Shown: positions 34,710 through 43,113 of the stretch, one piece after another
Layout of the letters: every line of letters begins with the position of its first letter
Numbering within the stretch: position 1 is the stretch's first letter
Assembly: GCF_947381555.1 (NCBI RefSeq)
Contig: NZ_CANCWQ010000008.1
Span: 13,745 to 77,744 of the forward strand
Origin: Limosilactobacillus pulli
GTDB lineage: Bacteria > Bacillota > Bacilli > Lactobacillales > Lactobacillaceae
DNA: 64,000 nt
Reading direction: 5' to 3'
Program-made: the position numbers and the translations under genes
Notes under the pieces: generated by a model
The model's database searches: none
What the model was told of the DNA's origin: nothing
The model's input: only the letters and a program-made list of their open reading frames with translations

Positions 34710-35453
34710 TCAATACGGCAAAACTATTTCGTGAGGTTGCACAGCCGGATCGTGATTGGCAATACATTCAATACAGTATTGATCTTTAGCTACTTCAGCC
34801 AGGTAGTTCAATGATCGCTGAGCCGCCTTTCGATCAATCACTACCCCTGGCGTCAGATTCTCAATCCATGATTTGGCAGCATATCCGCCATCGGAAGCAA
34901 GCATTACATATTCCTTACGTCCAGGAGCTTGAAGCTTGGCAGCACATAGCCCGGCACTGTGTCCTGGTTCCCAAATCATTTTAATCGTCCCATCGCCAAA
35001 AAGATCAAATGAACGATTCCAAGCACCATCATTACTGTCAGCCAGCTCAAACGTCTTTAAAGGCACGTTTTTCCATTCATGAGGGAGATAATGCAGATGA
35101 CTAAACAACACATAGTCCAGATCACTGGGTTGGATTCCCATCTTGTTCAACCGTTCATCTACTGACTGACCGTATGGAAGCACTGCCTTGTTGACTGGCC
35201 ATTGAAAGCTAAGATTTTTTAATTGATGATCGCGGTTCGCTTTATTCCAACCAGTATCAATTAAAACCAAACCATGGGGATGTTCAATTAGATAGACAGA
35301 AACCGGAACTGTGATGCGATGACTCTTTAAACGAAACATCCCCGTAAATGCCCAGGGAAGATCGCCTTTATGATGAAATGGCAAGGCCTCATCAACGATT
35401 ACCTGGCCAGTATGCAAGACGTGTATTTTAATTTGATTCGGCTTTGTTTTCAT
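34710..35453 (-). CDS. MBL-fold hydrolase with a disrupted metal-binding loop
   Basis: 247 residues of metallo-beta-lactamase fold, close to N-acyl homoserine lactonase-like MBL proteins (VYLIEHPHGLVLIDTGWN, GHSAG, DGGYA, final NHDP). The canonical HxHxDH motif should follow DLDYVLFSHLH but reads SHLHYLPHEW: H119 and H121 are present while the Asp-His pair is missing, and the loop that follows is shorter than usual. Probably a short in-frame deletion; at best one metal can bind. Divergent from the TetR gene, which may repress it. Ribosome site AGGAGCC. Confidence 0.75.
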   Translation of the reverse strand: MKTKPNQIKIHVLHTGQVIVDEALPFHHKGDLPWAFTGMFRLKSHRITVPVSVYLIEHPHGLVLIDTGWNKANRDHQLKNLSFQWPVNKAVLPYGQSVDERLNKMGIQPSDLDYVLFSHLHYLPHEWKNVPLKTFELADSNDGAWNRSFDLFGDGTIKMIWEPGHSAGLCAAKLQAPGRKEYVMLASDGGYAAKSWIENLTPGVVIDRKAAQRSLNYLAEVAKDQYCIECIANHDPAVQPHEIVLPY

Positions 35454-35569
35454 TTTAATCGGCTCCTTTATGACTTATCAATAAACTTATTTTAAGATTA
35501 CTGTCGACTAAAACAATTACTATTATTAAACTAAATGTATATTAAAGTCTTTTAGGAGCTGTTATATCA

Positions 35570-36184
35570 ATGAATAAGAATGATTTACGATGGCTAAGAA
35601 CGGAGCAGAAAATTAAGCATGCCCTAATTGCCGAACTGCAGCAAAAGTCATTTGCCCAGCTTCGCGTCGTCGATCTGATTAACAGAGCATTAATCAGTCG
35701 TCGAGCCTTTTATCTTCATTATGAAGACAAGTACGATCTGCTGAACAAACTAGAAGGTCAGTTAATCAAACAGCTTCAAGAACGGCTACAAAAAAATCAT
35801 GCACTGTTTGATCGCAGCAGCGTCCCTCGCAACGATCAATACCTCCTCACTAATGAAGCATTTAATGAAGTATTGTCTTTTATTGATCAAGAACGAGCTC
35901 TTTTCAAAGTCCTCTTATCACCAAATGGCGACCCGCATTTTAGCAGACGGCTGCGTTCACTTATGGGCGATGAGATCATTTTTCGCGCCCGCCTTTATCA
36001 TGCATACACGACCAACCAAATTCCAACTCGGTATGTTAAAGAAATCATGGTTGGACTGTTATTTGATCGCATAAATTCATGGATCAGCAACCCTCATCTA
36101 GAAAGCCCTGAAACGTTTGCCAAAATTCTAACTGCAAGCAGATTGACCGCCCCAATGGAACTATTGATTATCCCCCAAAAATAA
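35570..36184 (+). CDS. TetR family transcriptional regulator
   Basis: 204 residues. N-terminal HTH: TEQKIKHALIAELQQKSFAQLRVVDLINRALISRRAFYLHYEDKYDLLN, in which the recognition helix has ISRRAFYLHY. The C-terminal part fits the TetR_C_8-like domain seen in many lactobacillus regulators. Transcribed divergently from the MBL-fold gene, sharing a 116-base intergenic region, so it probably controls that gene and itself. Ribosome site AGGAGC. Ligand unknown. Confidence 0.87.
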   Translation: MNKNDLRWLRTEQKIKHALIAELQQKSFAQLRVVDLINRALISRRAFYLHYEDKYDLLNKLEGQLIKQLQERLQKNHALFDRSSVPRNDQYLLTNEAFNEVLSFIDQERALFKVLLSPNGDPHFSRRLRSLMGDEIIFRARLYHAYTTNQIPTRYVKEIMVGLLFDRINSWISNPHLESPETFAKILTASRLTAPMELLIIPQK

Positions 36185-36233
36185 AGCGTTCTGCCATAAC
36201 CGAATTTTCGTGCCAAATCAGAACGCTTTTTTT
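36183..36233 (+). terminator. TetR gene terminator
   Basis: Stem AAAGCGTTCTG / CAGAACGCTTT with a T7 tail. Confidence 0.85.
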
Positions 36234-36243
36234 CTTTAGAGGG

Positions 36244-36440
36244 TTAACTAAATGACTTCTCCATTGTTACAACGGCCTTGATAACCTTACCCGCATTGGA
36301 GTCTTCGCAAGCTTGCTCCAGTTGTTCGAATGGATACTTCGTAATGATCTTATCGACTGGGAAACGCTCTTCCTTGTAGAGCTGAACCAAGCGTGGGATA
36401 AAGATCTTGGGATTAGCGTCCCCTTCACAGCAGATGAAGC
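36244..36440 (-). pseudogene. Zinc-dependent alcohol dehydrogenase, C-terminal stub
   Basis: The minus strand encodes RFICCEGDANPKIFIPRLVQLYKEERFPVDKII...KVIKAVVTMEKSFS, the last ~64 residues of a medium-chain zinc ADH (benzyl-alcohol-type). The catalytic and cofactor domains are absent; the break coincides with the end of the IS200/IS605 element. Confidence 0.85.
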
Positions 36441-36670
36441 GACGTCAAGCTACCCCCGAATAAAATTCGGGGGCTTGTAGACTTCACCCATCAGTTCATC
36501 GCTGAATGAGTTACTAGCTACAATTTGCCTAGATAAAGCCAGCGTAGCAACATCTCAGATAATAAATTATCTTCGGATGGCACTATGTCTTACAGCCAAT
36601 AACTAGGCCATTTAAGATCAAGCTAACGCTTAATCTAGGGGCGCAAGTTTCCAAACGTCCCTTTCTAAAA
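36441..36670 (-). ncRNA. Candidate omega RNA (TnpB guide) region
   Basis: In IS200/IS605 elements the guide RNA of TnpB is made from the 3' end of tnpB through the right end, finishing with a hairpin and a guide taken from flanking DNA. Here 230 noncoding bases follow tnpB and end in the strong 9-bp hairpin at 36453-36473. The guide would be read from about 36440 down. Position is by analogy; limits are not determined. Confidence 0.4.
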
Positions 36671-38005
36671 CTAATAAATTACTTCTAGATTTTGGTCGGG
36701 TCTGGTTAGCAAGCGTTGACCCTTCGCTAAGATATTCAAAGCAGCATTGTGATCACGAATGTGATGAACATGGCAGTTAGGACAAGTCCATTCACGATCA
36801 TGAAGAGTCAATCGTTTGGTACCTTTGCTGCCCATCACGAAGCCGCAATCATAACAAGTTTGGGTTGTGTAAGCTGGATTAGCTTCGACAAACGTGCGCC
36901 CATACAGCGGGGCCTTATATTCCAGCATACCCAAAAAAGTCCGCCAACCAACATCGGAGATACTCATTGCCAGGGCATGATTTTTAAGCATATTTTTACT
37001 CTTCAAGTTTTCCGCAACTACCAAATCGTGGTTCTTGATTAGTGCAGTCGAGGTTTCATGAAGAAAGTTTAGGCGCCGATTACGAATCCGTTGATGGATT
37101 TTGGCAACGACCAGCTTCTCCTGCTGGTAATTCTTGCTTGCCCACAAAGGACGATGCTCTTTTTTTGCACGCCGTGCCCGGCGGGAAAGAATCCGTTGGT
37201 GTTTTGCCAAGTGCTTTTTAATGGCACGATAATAGTGGGGATTTGCAACCTGCTTTTGATCACTGGTAGTAAGAAAGTTTTCGGTGTTTAGATCAATACC
37301 AACTGCTTGATTGGTATCGGGTAAAGCTTGGTGGAACGACTCATCACTTTTAAGCAGTAATGAAACGGTCCATTGCCCGGTCGCGTAGTGCTTAATTGTA
37401 ACAGTGGCAATCCGTACCAACCGATTAGTTGGTAATGAACGGTGTAATTTCACCTTAATAGAACCTAACTTCGGTAGCTGGATATGGTTATGATCTAAAA
37501 ATTTGATTGACCCATTATAAAGCGAGGGAGTTCCCCCATGTTTCTTTACGGTTACACTCGAATAATGATTGGAAGTCGAATATGACTGAACAGGACGGCT
37601 TTTTCGCTTAAACTTTGGTTTTCCGGCAGTGTGTACTTTCCGAAACATATTCCAAGCAGCTTTGTAATTAACTTCGGTATTGGTGAACATATCACTATCA
37701 AGATCATCATCACCAAGCCAAGGATATCGTTGAGCAGTAATACGAGCTAGACCAGTCGGCCGTTTTTGGCTCTTCTTAATTACCTTACCGTTCTTGCCAT
37801 AACGCCAATATGCTTCTGGAATTGGGTATCGCTTATCAAGTTTGTTTTTGATAATTTTACTATCAGTCCAACTATTAGCTAACAATTGGTTATAAATGAA
37901 CCGTGAAGCATTCAGATTCTTCCACAAAATCTTTTCTTGTTTCCAATTTGGGTATAAGCGTAGCTTTAGTCCCATCATATATGGCAAATCTTCTTTTTTT
38001 GGCAT
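36671..38005 (-). CDS. tnpB: TnpB, RNA-guided nuclease of IS200/IS605 (OrfB family)
   Basis: 444 residues. RuvC-type catalytic residues all present: D238 (GIDLNTE), E332 (VVAENLKSKN) and D418 (RDHNAALNI). The zinc finger has C384, C387, C408 and C411 (CYDCG...CPNC). The N-terminal part resembles the OrfB HTH (LKLRLYPNWKQEKILWKNL). Start ATG 38005 has GGGGTGAA upstream. Longer than many TnpBs by insertions about residues 45-110. Intact although its partner tnpA is broken. TnpB cleaves DNA using an RNA derived from the element end and helps element retention. Confidence 0.9.
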   Translation of the reverse strand: MPKKEDLPYMMGLKLRLYPNWKQEKILWKNLNASRFIYNQLLANSWTDSKIIKNKLDKRYPIPEAYWRYGKNGKVIKKSQKRPTGLARITAQRYPWLGDDDLDSDMFTNTEVNYKAAWNMFRKVHTAGKPKFKRKSRPVQSYSTSNHYSSVTVKKHGGTPSLYNGSIKFLDHNHIQLPKLGSIKVKLHRSLPTNRLVRIATVTIKHYATGQWTVSLLLKSDESFHQALPDTNQAVGIDLNTENFLTTSDQKQVANPHYYRAIKKHLAKHQRILSRRARRAKKEHRPLWASKNYQQEKLVVAKIHQRIRNRRLNFLHETSTALIKNHDLVVAENLKSKNMLKNHALAMSISDVGWRTFLGMLEYKAPLYGRTFVEANPAYTTQTCYDCGFVMGSKGTKRLTLHDREWTCPNCHVHHIRDHNAALNILAKGQRLLTRPDQNLEVIY

Positions 38006-38040
38006 GTCATTTCACCCCCTTTACTACTTTCCATTGTACT

Positions 38041-38397
38041 ACTAAATATCGGAATGCCACATTTACAACGCCAGCACTAGTCAACGAGACGAAAGATATT
38101 CTAAGCACATTGCCGATCTTCATGATATTACGATAAAAAAATGGAAGTGATGCCAGATCATATTCATATGTTGATCAGTTTTAAGCCCAAGTATTCAGCA
38201 ACGAATATCGTTACGGCACTGAAGGGTGGCAGCGCGCGAATATTCCTGCGTAATCATCCAGAAATCAAGCAAAGGCAGTACTGGGGCGGCCATTTGTGGT
38301 CACGTAGCTATTACATGGGAAACTGGGAAACATGAGTAAAGAGGTTGTAGAGCGTTATATTGCCAGCCAGAGGAAACCACCTCTAAAAAGAAAATAG
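38041..38397 (+). pseudogene. tnpA (Y1 transposase), degenerate
   Basis: The frame reads TKYRNATFTTPALVNETKDIL, shifts near 38110 (IADLHDI lost), continues MEVMPDHIHMLISFKPKYSATNIV...YWGGHLWSRSYYMG, and shifts again before MSKEVVERYIASQRKPPLKRK. The HUH motif HIH is present (38160-38168) but the first ~20 residues are missing and two frameshifts exist. The element cannot move with its own transposase. Confidence 0.88.
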
Positions 38398-38461
38398 CGC
38401 CTTACTGCACTAATAAAGGGGTCATTCCTCCCCCGATTAAAATCGTTGGATTCCTGCCCAA

Positions 38462-38566
38462 GTTTTAATTGAACCGGTAATTTTTTTACTGTATCGAAAC
38501 GATAATCTCAATCCGGCATTAAAGCAATTGATCAGACATGCTCAACAGTCAAAAAAAACCGACTGA
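38462..38566 (+). pseudogene. LysR family regulator, C-terminal stub
   Basis: Reads VLIEPVIFLLYRNDNLNPALKQLIRHAQQ then stop, matching the end of LysR effector domains (LVYRKDN.NPALK.LI). The rest was lost at the IS element junction. Confidence 0.65.
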
Positions 38567-38588
38567 TGAGCAGCTCATCAAGCCGGTT
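38551..38588 (-). terminator. DUF554 gene terminator
   Basis: Minus-strand stem AAACCG-GC-TTGATGAG / CTCATCA-GT-CGGTTT with a T8 run. Confidence 0.85.
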
Positions 38589-38593
38589 TAAAG

Positions 38594-39307
38594 TTAAAAT
38601 ATCACCCAAACGGCACCAACGATCAGCGCTGGCAAGAGATTGGCCACTCGGATCTTATTGCCCCAAAACAGGTTGACCCCGACGCAGAAAATCAGAATCG
38701 AGCCAACATATGAGATGTTATTCATAACTGCAGTCGTCATCACGGGCTTGAGCAATTCGCTAAACAACGTGACGGTCCCTTGCAAAATCCCGACTGGAAT
38801 TGCCGCAAATCCGCAACCCTTGCCCAGCGAGGCGGCCATGATCAAGACGATGACAAAATCCAGAATTGCCTTAGCGAAAAGGATTGAGTGGTCGCCAAAA
38901 ATGCCGTCCTCAATCGCGCCTACGATTGCCATCGCGCCAATGCAGACGGTCAGCGACGCGGTTACGAAGGCTTCAATAAATCCCTGGTCGTTAGCGTTGC
39001 CGGTCTTTTGCTTGAGCCAGTTGCCAAATTCGGTAAACCGATCCTCAATACGCAGCCACTCACCGATCAGACTACCGATTGCCAGGCTGCCGATCATCAT
39101 CATGGTCCCTTGCGTTGAAAAAGAGCCATTCTTAAACTGCAGCATCTGTGCCATGGTGCCGCCCAGCCCTAAAAACAAAACGGCAATTGCGGCCGATTTC
39201 ATCAGCATATCCTGAAAGCGTGGCGAGATTCTTTCTCCTGCTACACAGCCAATGATTCCCGCAAGTGCAATGGCAATTACGTTGACGATGGTTCCTAATC
39301 CTGGCAT
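38594..39307 (-). CDS. DUF554 family membrane protein
   Basis: About 237 residues, seven hydrophobic helices. DUF554 traits: start MPGLGTIVNVIAIALAGIIG, GLGGTMAQML, SLAIGSLIGEWLRIE, GFIEAFVTASLTVCIGAMAIVGAIEDG and ILDFVIVLIMAASLGKG. ATG 39307 follows GGAGGAATAGG; ATG 39322 overlaps that site. Membrane protein of unknown function, possibly a transporter. Own terminator; upstream is the terminator of the LysR pseudogene. Confidence 0.88.
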   Translation of the reverse strand: MPGLGTIVNVIAIALAGIIGCVAGERISPRFQDMLMKSAAIAVLFLGLGGTMAQMLQFKNGSFSTQGTMMMIGSLAIGSLIGEWLRIEDRFTEFGNWLKQKTGNANDQGFIEAFVTASLTVCIGAMAIVGAIEDGIFGDHSILFAKAILDFVIVLIMAASLGKGCGFAAIPVGILQGTVTLFSELLKPVMTTAVMNNISYVGSILIFCVGVNLFWGNKIRVANLLPALIVGAVWVIF

Positions 39308-39323
39308 CCTATTCCTCCACATA

Positions 39324-39360
39324 TAAAACCGCCATTCAGCATTTAATGGCGGTTTTTAAT
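39324..39360 (-). terminator. Terminator downstream of the LysR pseudogene
   Basis: Stem AAACCGCCATT / AATGGCGGTTT; A and T runs on both sides. Confidence 0.75.
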
Positions 39361-39401
39361 TTTTCTTTAATAAACTATTTATATTTTAACAAACCAGACA
39401 A

Positions 39402-40307
39402 TCAATTGCCAGTCGTTTTTGAATCAGCCACTGTCAGTTCTGGCATCATCTCCTGCACACAATCAATAAAGCGCTGGGCAGACGGTGAGCATTCCTTAAA
39501 GCTTGGCGCAGCCAGACCAAGTGACACATAATGAGCCGGTCGCAATGGCACTTCTGCAACTGCACCTTGCCACTTTTGCGAAATCAGCCGTTGATTGACG
39601 CTCACGCCTAGTCCCGCTTCAACCATATTATAAGTGGTAAAGCCATCACGCGTCGTGTAGCGCTCATTGAGTTGGAGCTTTTCAGCCACAATCAAGCGAT
39701 CCTGATCGGTATCCTCATTGGGCAATGTATGAATGAATTTTTCCTGACTAAGCATTGCAACCGGATAGCTTGTCTGATTTGCCATTGGATGATCCTTGGG
39801 CAGCCAGACTACCATCTCATCTTGATAAAGTGGCAGCCAGTCACAGGAAGTCTTCGGATCTGGGGCCGCACAAAAGCAAAGATCGACCGCCTTTTCGTTT
39901 AGTCAGCGGGCAATTTCTTGATTACCGCCCTCCAGCATCTTGACTTTGATTTTTGGAAAACGTTCTTCAAACTGTTTTAAGATGGCTGGCATCCAGATTG
40001 CCGAAACACTGAAGTAGCTGCCAATCGTCAATGTCCCCTGCACAACGCCACGGATCGAGGCACTCAATTCATTGGCCTGTTTTTGTGCCTGCACGATACT
40101 ACGCAGTTTTGGCAGCATGATCTTGCCATTTTCAGTGAGTTTTACGCCTCTTTTTTGACGTATGAACAGTGCAAAACCCAATTCATTTTCCAAACTGTTG
40201 ATCATGCGCGTAATCCCCGATTGAGTGTATCCGAGCGCGCTGGCCGCCGCGGTCAAACTGCCTCTTTCGGCGGCCATGATTACTGCTTCACACTTAATTG
40301 CTTCCAT
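39402..40307 (-). pseudogene. LysR family regulator interrupted by one in-frame TGA
   Basis: One continuous frame of about 302 codons except for TGA at 39905-39903. N-terminal HTH (AIKCEAVIMAAERGSLTAAASALGYTQSGITRMINSLE) and the effector domain before and after the stop align as a normal LysR protein; the stop follows EIAR where LysR proteins often have Trp (E..WL..., then LNEKAVDLCF), so TGG-to-TGA is likely. No other damage. It is divergent from the threonine aldolase operon, which it may have regulated. Recent inactivation, or a sequencing error. Confidence 0.82.
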
Positions 40308-40470
40308 GATGAATATAGACCTCTCTTTTGATCAATCATTGATATCAGTCGTTTTTCACTTCATTTAATATGACAATTTGCAACACTTAACATGCTAAAC
40401 AGTCGTTTGTGTCATAGCTAATTTTAGCGTAAGATATCCATAAATCAAATTCCAAGCGAGGTAATCTTCA

Positions 40471-41517
40471 ATGACTGAAAAAATTTCATTTGCTTCTGAT
40501 TATATGGAAGGTGCTCACCCTAACATTTTAAAACGACTGGCTGATACCAATTGGCAAAAGATGCCCGGCTATGGTTTCGACGAAATCTCCTTATCAGCTA
40601 AAGAACGGATTTGCAAAGCTTGTGAGGCACCCAATGCTGAAGTCGAGTTCTTAATTGGCGGCACGCAGACCAATGCCGTGATGATCGATGCATTGCTGGC
40701 TTCTTATCAAGGCGTGATTGCCGCCGATACGGGACATATCAGCGTGCATGAGGCTGGTGCCATTGAATTTGGTGGCCACAAGATATTGACGGTTCCTGCC
40801 AAAGAAGGCAAGATTGCTGCTGATCAGATTGTGGCCTATACAGCTGACTATCATAACGATGCCAACCACGATCACATGGTTATGCCAGGGATGGTTTACC
40901 TGTCGCAGCCAACCGAATTCGGGACGCTGTATTCCAAAGCTGAACTGCAAGCCATTCATGATGTCTGTCGTCAATATGACATGAAGCTTTATGTCGATGG
41001 CGCGCGCCTTTCCTACGCCCTGGCTTGTCCAGAAAACGATGTAACCATGGCTGATCTGGCTAAGCTGTGTGATGCCTTCTACATTGGCGGTACCAAATGC
41101 GGAGCTTTGATTGGCGAAGCCGTTGTGATACCGGATGCGAAGCTGATTCCGCATCTGTTTACCATTATCAAGCAGCATGGTGCATTACTGGCCAAGGGAC
41201 GACTCTTAGGAATTCAATTCGATGAGCTGTTTAAAGACGATCTGTACGTCAAGATTGCCAAAGAAGCTATCGACTATGCCAATCAGATTCGTCAATGCCT
41301 AAAAGAAAATGGCTATCAGCTTTACTACTCATCACCAACCAATCAGACGTTTTTTGTGATTGAAAATCAAAAGATGCAGGAGCTGGCCCAGCATGCCGAG
41401 TTCAGCTTCTGGGAAAAATATGATGAAAATCATACCATTATCCGTTTTGCTACCAGCTGGGCCTCAAAAAAAGCCGATGTCGATCAGTTGTGTGAATTGA
41501 TTGCCAAGTTAGCTTAA
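40471..41517 (+). CDS. Low-specificity threonine aldolase family enzyme
   Basis: PLP-dependent cleavage of threonine or allo-threonine to glycine and acetaldehyde, cytoplasmic. 348 residues, fold type I. Visible motifs: SDYMEGAHPNIL, GGTQTNAVMIDALL (phosphate binding), HEAGAIEFGGHK, YVDGARL (PLP-binding Asp) and YIGGTKCGAL with the Schiff-base Lys. Forms an operon with the YbaK gene 10 bases downstream. Divergent from the LysR pseudogene. Confidence 0.88.
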   Translation: MTEKISFASDYMEGAHPNILKRLADTNWQKMPGYGFDEISLSAKERICKACEAPNAEVEFLIGGTQTNAVMIDALLASYQGVIAADTGHISVHEAGAIEFGGHKILTVPAKEGKIAADQIVAYTADYHNDANHDHMVMPGMVYLSQPTEFGTLYSKAELQAIHDVCRQYDMKLYVDGARLSYALACPENDVTMADLAKLCDAFYIGGTKCGALIGEAVVIPDAKLIPHLFTIIKQHGALLAKGRLLGIQFDELFKDDLYVKIAKEAIDYANQIRQCLKENGYQLYYSSPTNQTFFVIENQKMQELAQHAEFSFWEKYDENHTIIRFATSWASKKADVDQLCELIAKLA

Positions 41518-41527
41518 GAGAATTTTT

Positions 41528-42049
41528 ATGCTTGAATTTGTTTCTGTTGCAAGTCATCCCGAATATGTGGCACCAAAAATGCTTTCATTTTTAAAGTCCC
41601 ATGAGCTGACCGATAAAATCCAGGTTGCCCAAATCGATCCCCAGTATGCTGATGGTAAAAAACTCAGTGAGGCTTACGGCGTCGACATTAATCAGAAGTT
41701 AAACTGTCTGGCCTTTGTTGGCAAGCGTGATGGTCAGATTAGATATGCAGCTGTCGTGGTTCCTTATGGCAAGCGGGTTAATTCTGGAGCAGTTCTCAAG
41801 TACGCCATGGATGCCACCAAGCCATCATTTGCCAATTTGGACGATGTTATTGCCATGACCTGTATGGAATTTGGCAGCATTACTCCCGTTGGATTGCCCG
41901 ATGATTGGCAGGTCTTGATTGGCAGCAGCGTCAAGGAACTGGATGCGGTCATCATTGGCGGTGACCGCGTCGATGCCAAGTTCAAGACCACGCCTCAAAT
42001 TTTGGCACGACTGCCGCATGCCAAGTTTGTCGATCAGTTGGCAAAATAA
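41528..42049 (+). CDS. YbaK/prolyl-tRNA synthetase-associated editing domain protein
   Basis: 173 residues, free-standing trans-editing domain of the YbaK/ProX type that deacylates mischarged tRNAs (Cys- or Ala-tRNA-Pro, or related). The pattern NCLAFVGKRDGQIRYAAVVVPYGKRVNSGAVLKY with a conserved Lys, then MEFGSITPVGLP(DDW)...IGSSVKELDAVIIGGDRVDAKFKTT is typical. The ATG follows AGAGAATTTTT, a weak site, so coupling to the aldolase is likely. Cotranscribed with threonine aldolase, though I see no known link between the two activities. Confidence 0.82.
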   Translation: MLEFVSVASHPEYVAPKMLSFLKSHELTDKIQVAQIDPQYADGKKLSEAYGVDINQKLNCLAFVGKRDGQIRYAAVVVPYGKRVNSGAVLKYAMDATKPSFANLDDVIAMTCMEFGSITPVGLPDDWQVLIGSSVKELDAVIIGGDRVDAKFKTTPQILARLPHAKFVDQLAK

Positions 42050-42069
42050 CTCTTCAACCTAAAGTACCT

Positions 42070-42103
42070 AAAAAAGGCGCGTCTGAAACGGCGAGCCTTT
42101 TTT
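42070..42103. terminator. Bidirectional terminator
   Basis: Stem AAAAAAGGC / GCCTTTTTT between ybaK and yjjG-type genes. Confidence 0.6.
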
Positions 42104-42111
42104 GATTGAGA

Positions 42112-42798
42112 TTATTTAAGAATCAGCTGAACAGCTTGCTTTAGGTCGTGTGCGATCTTGATTTGATGATCGAATTTAGCTGAAGGGACCTGATCGTTTG
42201 GGGTTATCCAGATACAATCCAGGCCAGCACTTTGCGCTCCTCTAACGTCAGATTGCCAGCTATCGCCAACCATGACGGTATTTTTGCAAGTCAACGCTGG
42301 GCAAGTGGTTATAATCTGCTCAAAAAATCGTGGATCTGGTTTGGCGACCCCTATCTCCTCTGAGATGAACACTGCATCAAAATAATTCAAGAGACCGGCC
42401 CCTCTTAAACGTTGTTGTTGCATACCAGTCTCACCGTTGCTGGCGGCATAGATATGAACACCGTTATTAGATAGCTGCTGCAAGATATCATGAGCGTCTG
42501 GCATCGTATGATAGTTGGCAGCCTCCATTTTGGCATACCATTGCTGCAGCGCCAGGCCGTCAACCTGCTTGTCAAACTGAGCAAATAAATCATTAAATCG
42601 TTGATCAAACAATGGCTGACGATCAGCGCCCTGTTCAATCTGCTGCCAAACATGCTGATTGATCTGCTTGAAAGCTGCCAGTCCTCGTTCGATGTCTTGT
42701 ACGCCTTGTGACTGCAGAATCTTGGTAATACCGGCCTGCTGACCAGCTTGAAAATCAAGCAGAGTGTCGTCCAGATCAAAAAGCACATTTTGATACAT
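42112..42798 (-). CDS. YjjG family noncanonical pyrimidine nucleotidase (HAD)
   Basis: HAD-IA phosphatase, 228 residues, removing phosphate from non-canonical pyrimidine nucleotides. DXDXT motif DLDDTLLDF (8-16), motif II AASNGETGMQQQRL (about 128), motif III K in GVAKPDP (about 163) and motif IV GDSWQSDV (about 186). It belongs to the YjjG subgroup by the ISEEIGVAKPDPRFFE stretch. Its ATG has GGGGGATGAAT upstream. Monocistronic. Confidence 0.87.
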   Translation of the reverse strand: MYQNVLFDLDDTLLDFQAGQQAGITKILQSQGVQDIERGLAAFKQINQHVWQQIEQGADRQPLFDQRFNDLFAQFDKQVDGLALQQWYAKMEAANYHTMPDAHDILQQLSNNGVHIYAASNGETGMQQQRLRGAGLLNYFDAVFISEEIGVAKPDPRFFEQIITTCPALTCKNTVMVGDSWQSDVRGAQSAGLDCIWITPNDQVPSAKFDHQIKIAHDLKQAVQLILK

Positions 42799-43113
42799 TT
42801 ATTCATCCCCCAATCAGATTAACGATTAAAACTGCTGATTATGCTGAGCAAGCCTACGGATATAGGTTAGGGCACCCTTGGTTAGGATTTTTTCAGCAAC
42901 TTCGATCGTTTAATTGCCATCTATTTTATCAGAATTAAAGCAGCTCAAAAAGAAGATGGCTGCTCAACAGTCCGCGCAAAAGTAGGCTCTGATGGCACAA
43001 GCTTCGTCAAATCAATAAAATTAAAAGATCATGGGCCGAACTGGTTCATGATCTTTTTACGTCTAAATACCTCAGGCGAATAATGATAATCAACCGCCTA
43101 GGCTCAGTCTTGA
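42799..43113. other. Intergenic region with a gene fragment
   Basis: Contains a ~26-codon minus-strand fragment at 42826-42906 (IEVAEKILTKGALTYIRRLAQHNQQF then stop) that looks like a protein tail of unknown parent, and the SDR terminator at 43022-43058. Otherwise nothing seen. Confidence 0.4.
43022..43058 (-). terminator. SDR gene terminator
   Basis: Stem AAAAGATCATG / CATGATCTTTT, T-rich on the minus strand. Confidence 0.75.

Larger units (their letters stand above)
36441..38460. mobile_element. IS200/IS605 family element (tnpB intact, tnpA broken)
   Basis: About 2.0 kb. The tnpB-side end bears the subterminal hairpin CCCCCGAAT / ATTCGGGGG at 36453-36473; the tnpA-side end has a related but imperfect hairpin near 38431-38450. 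tnpB and tnpA are divergent. There are no terminal inverted repeats or target duplication, as expected for single-strand transposition. It separates an ADH stub from a LysR stub, so flanking DNA has been lost as well. Exact ends are uncertain by ~10-20 bases. Confidence 0.8.

Noticed and set aside
42826..42906. Small gene upstream of the HAD nucleotidase
   Set aside because: 26 codons without a start or ribosome site; kept only as probable debris in the gap description.
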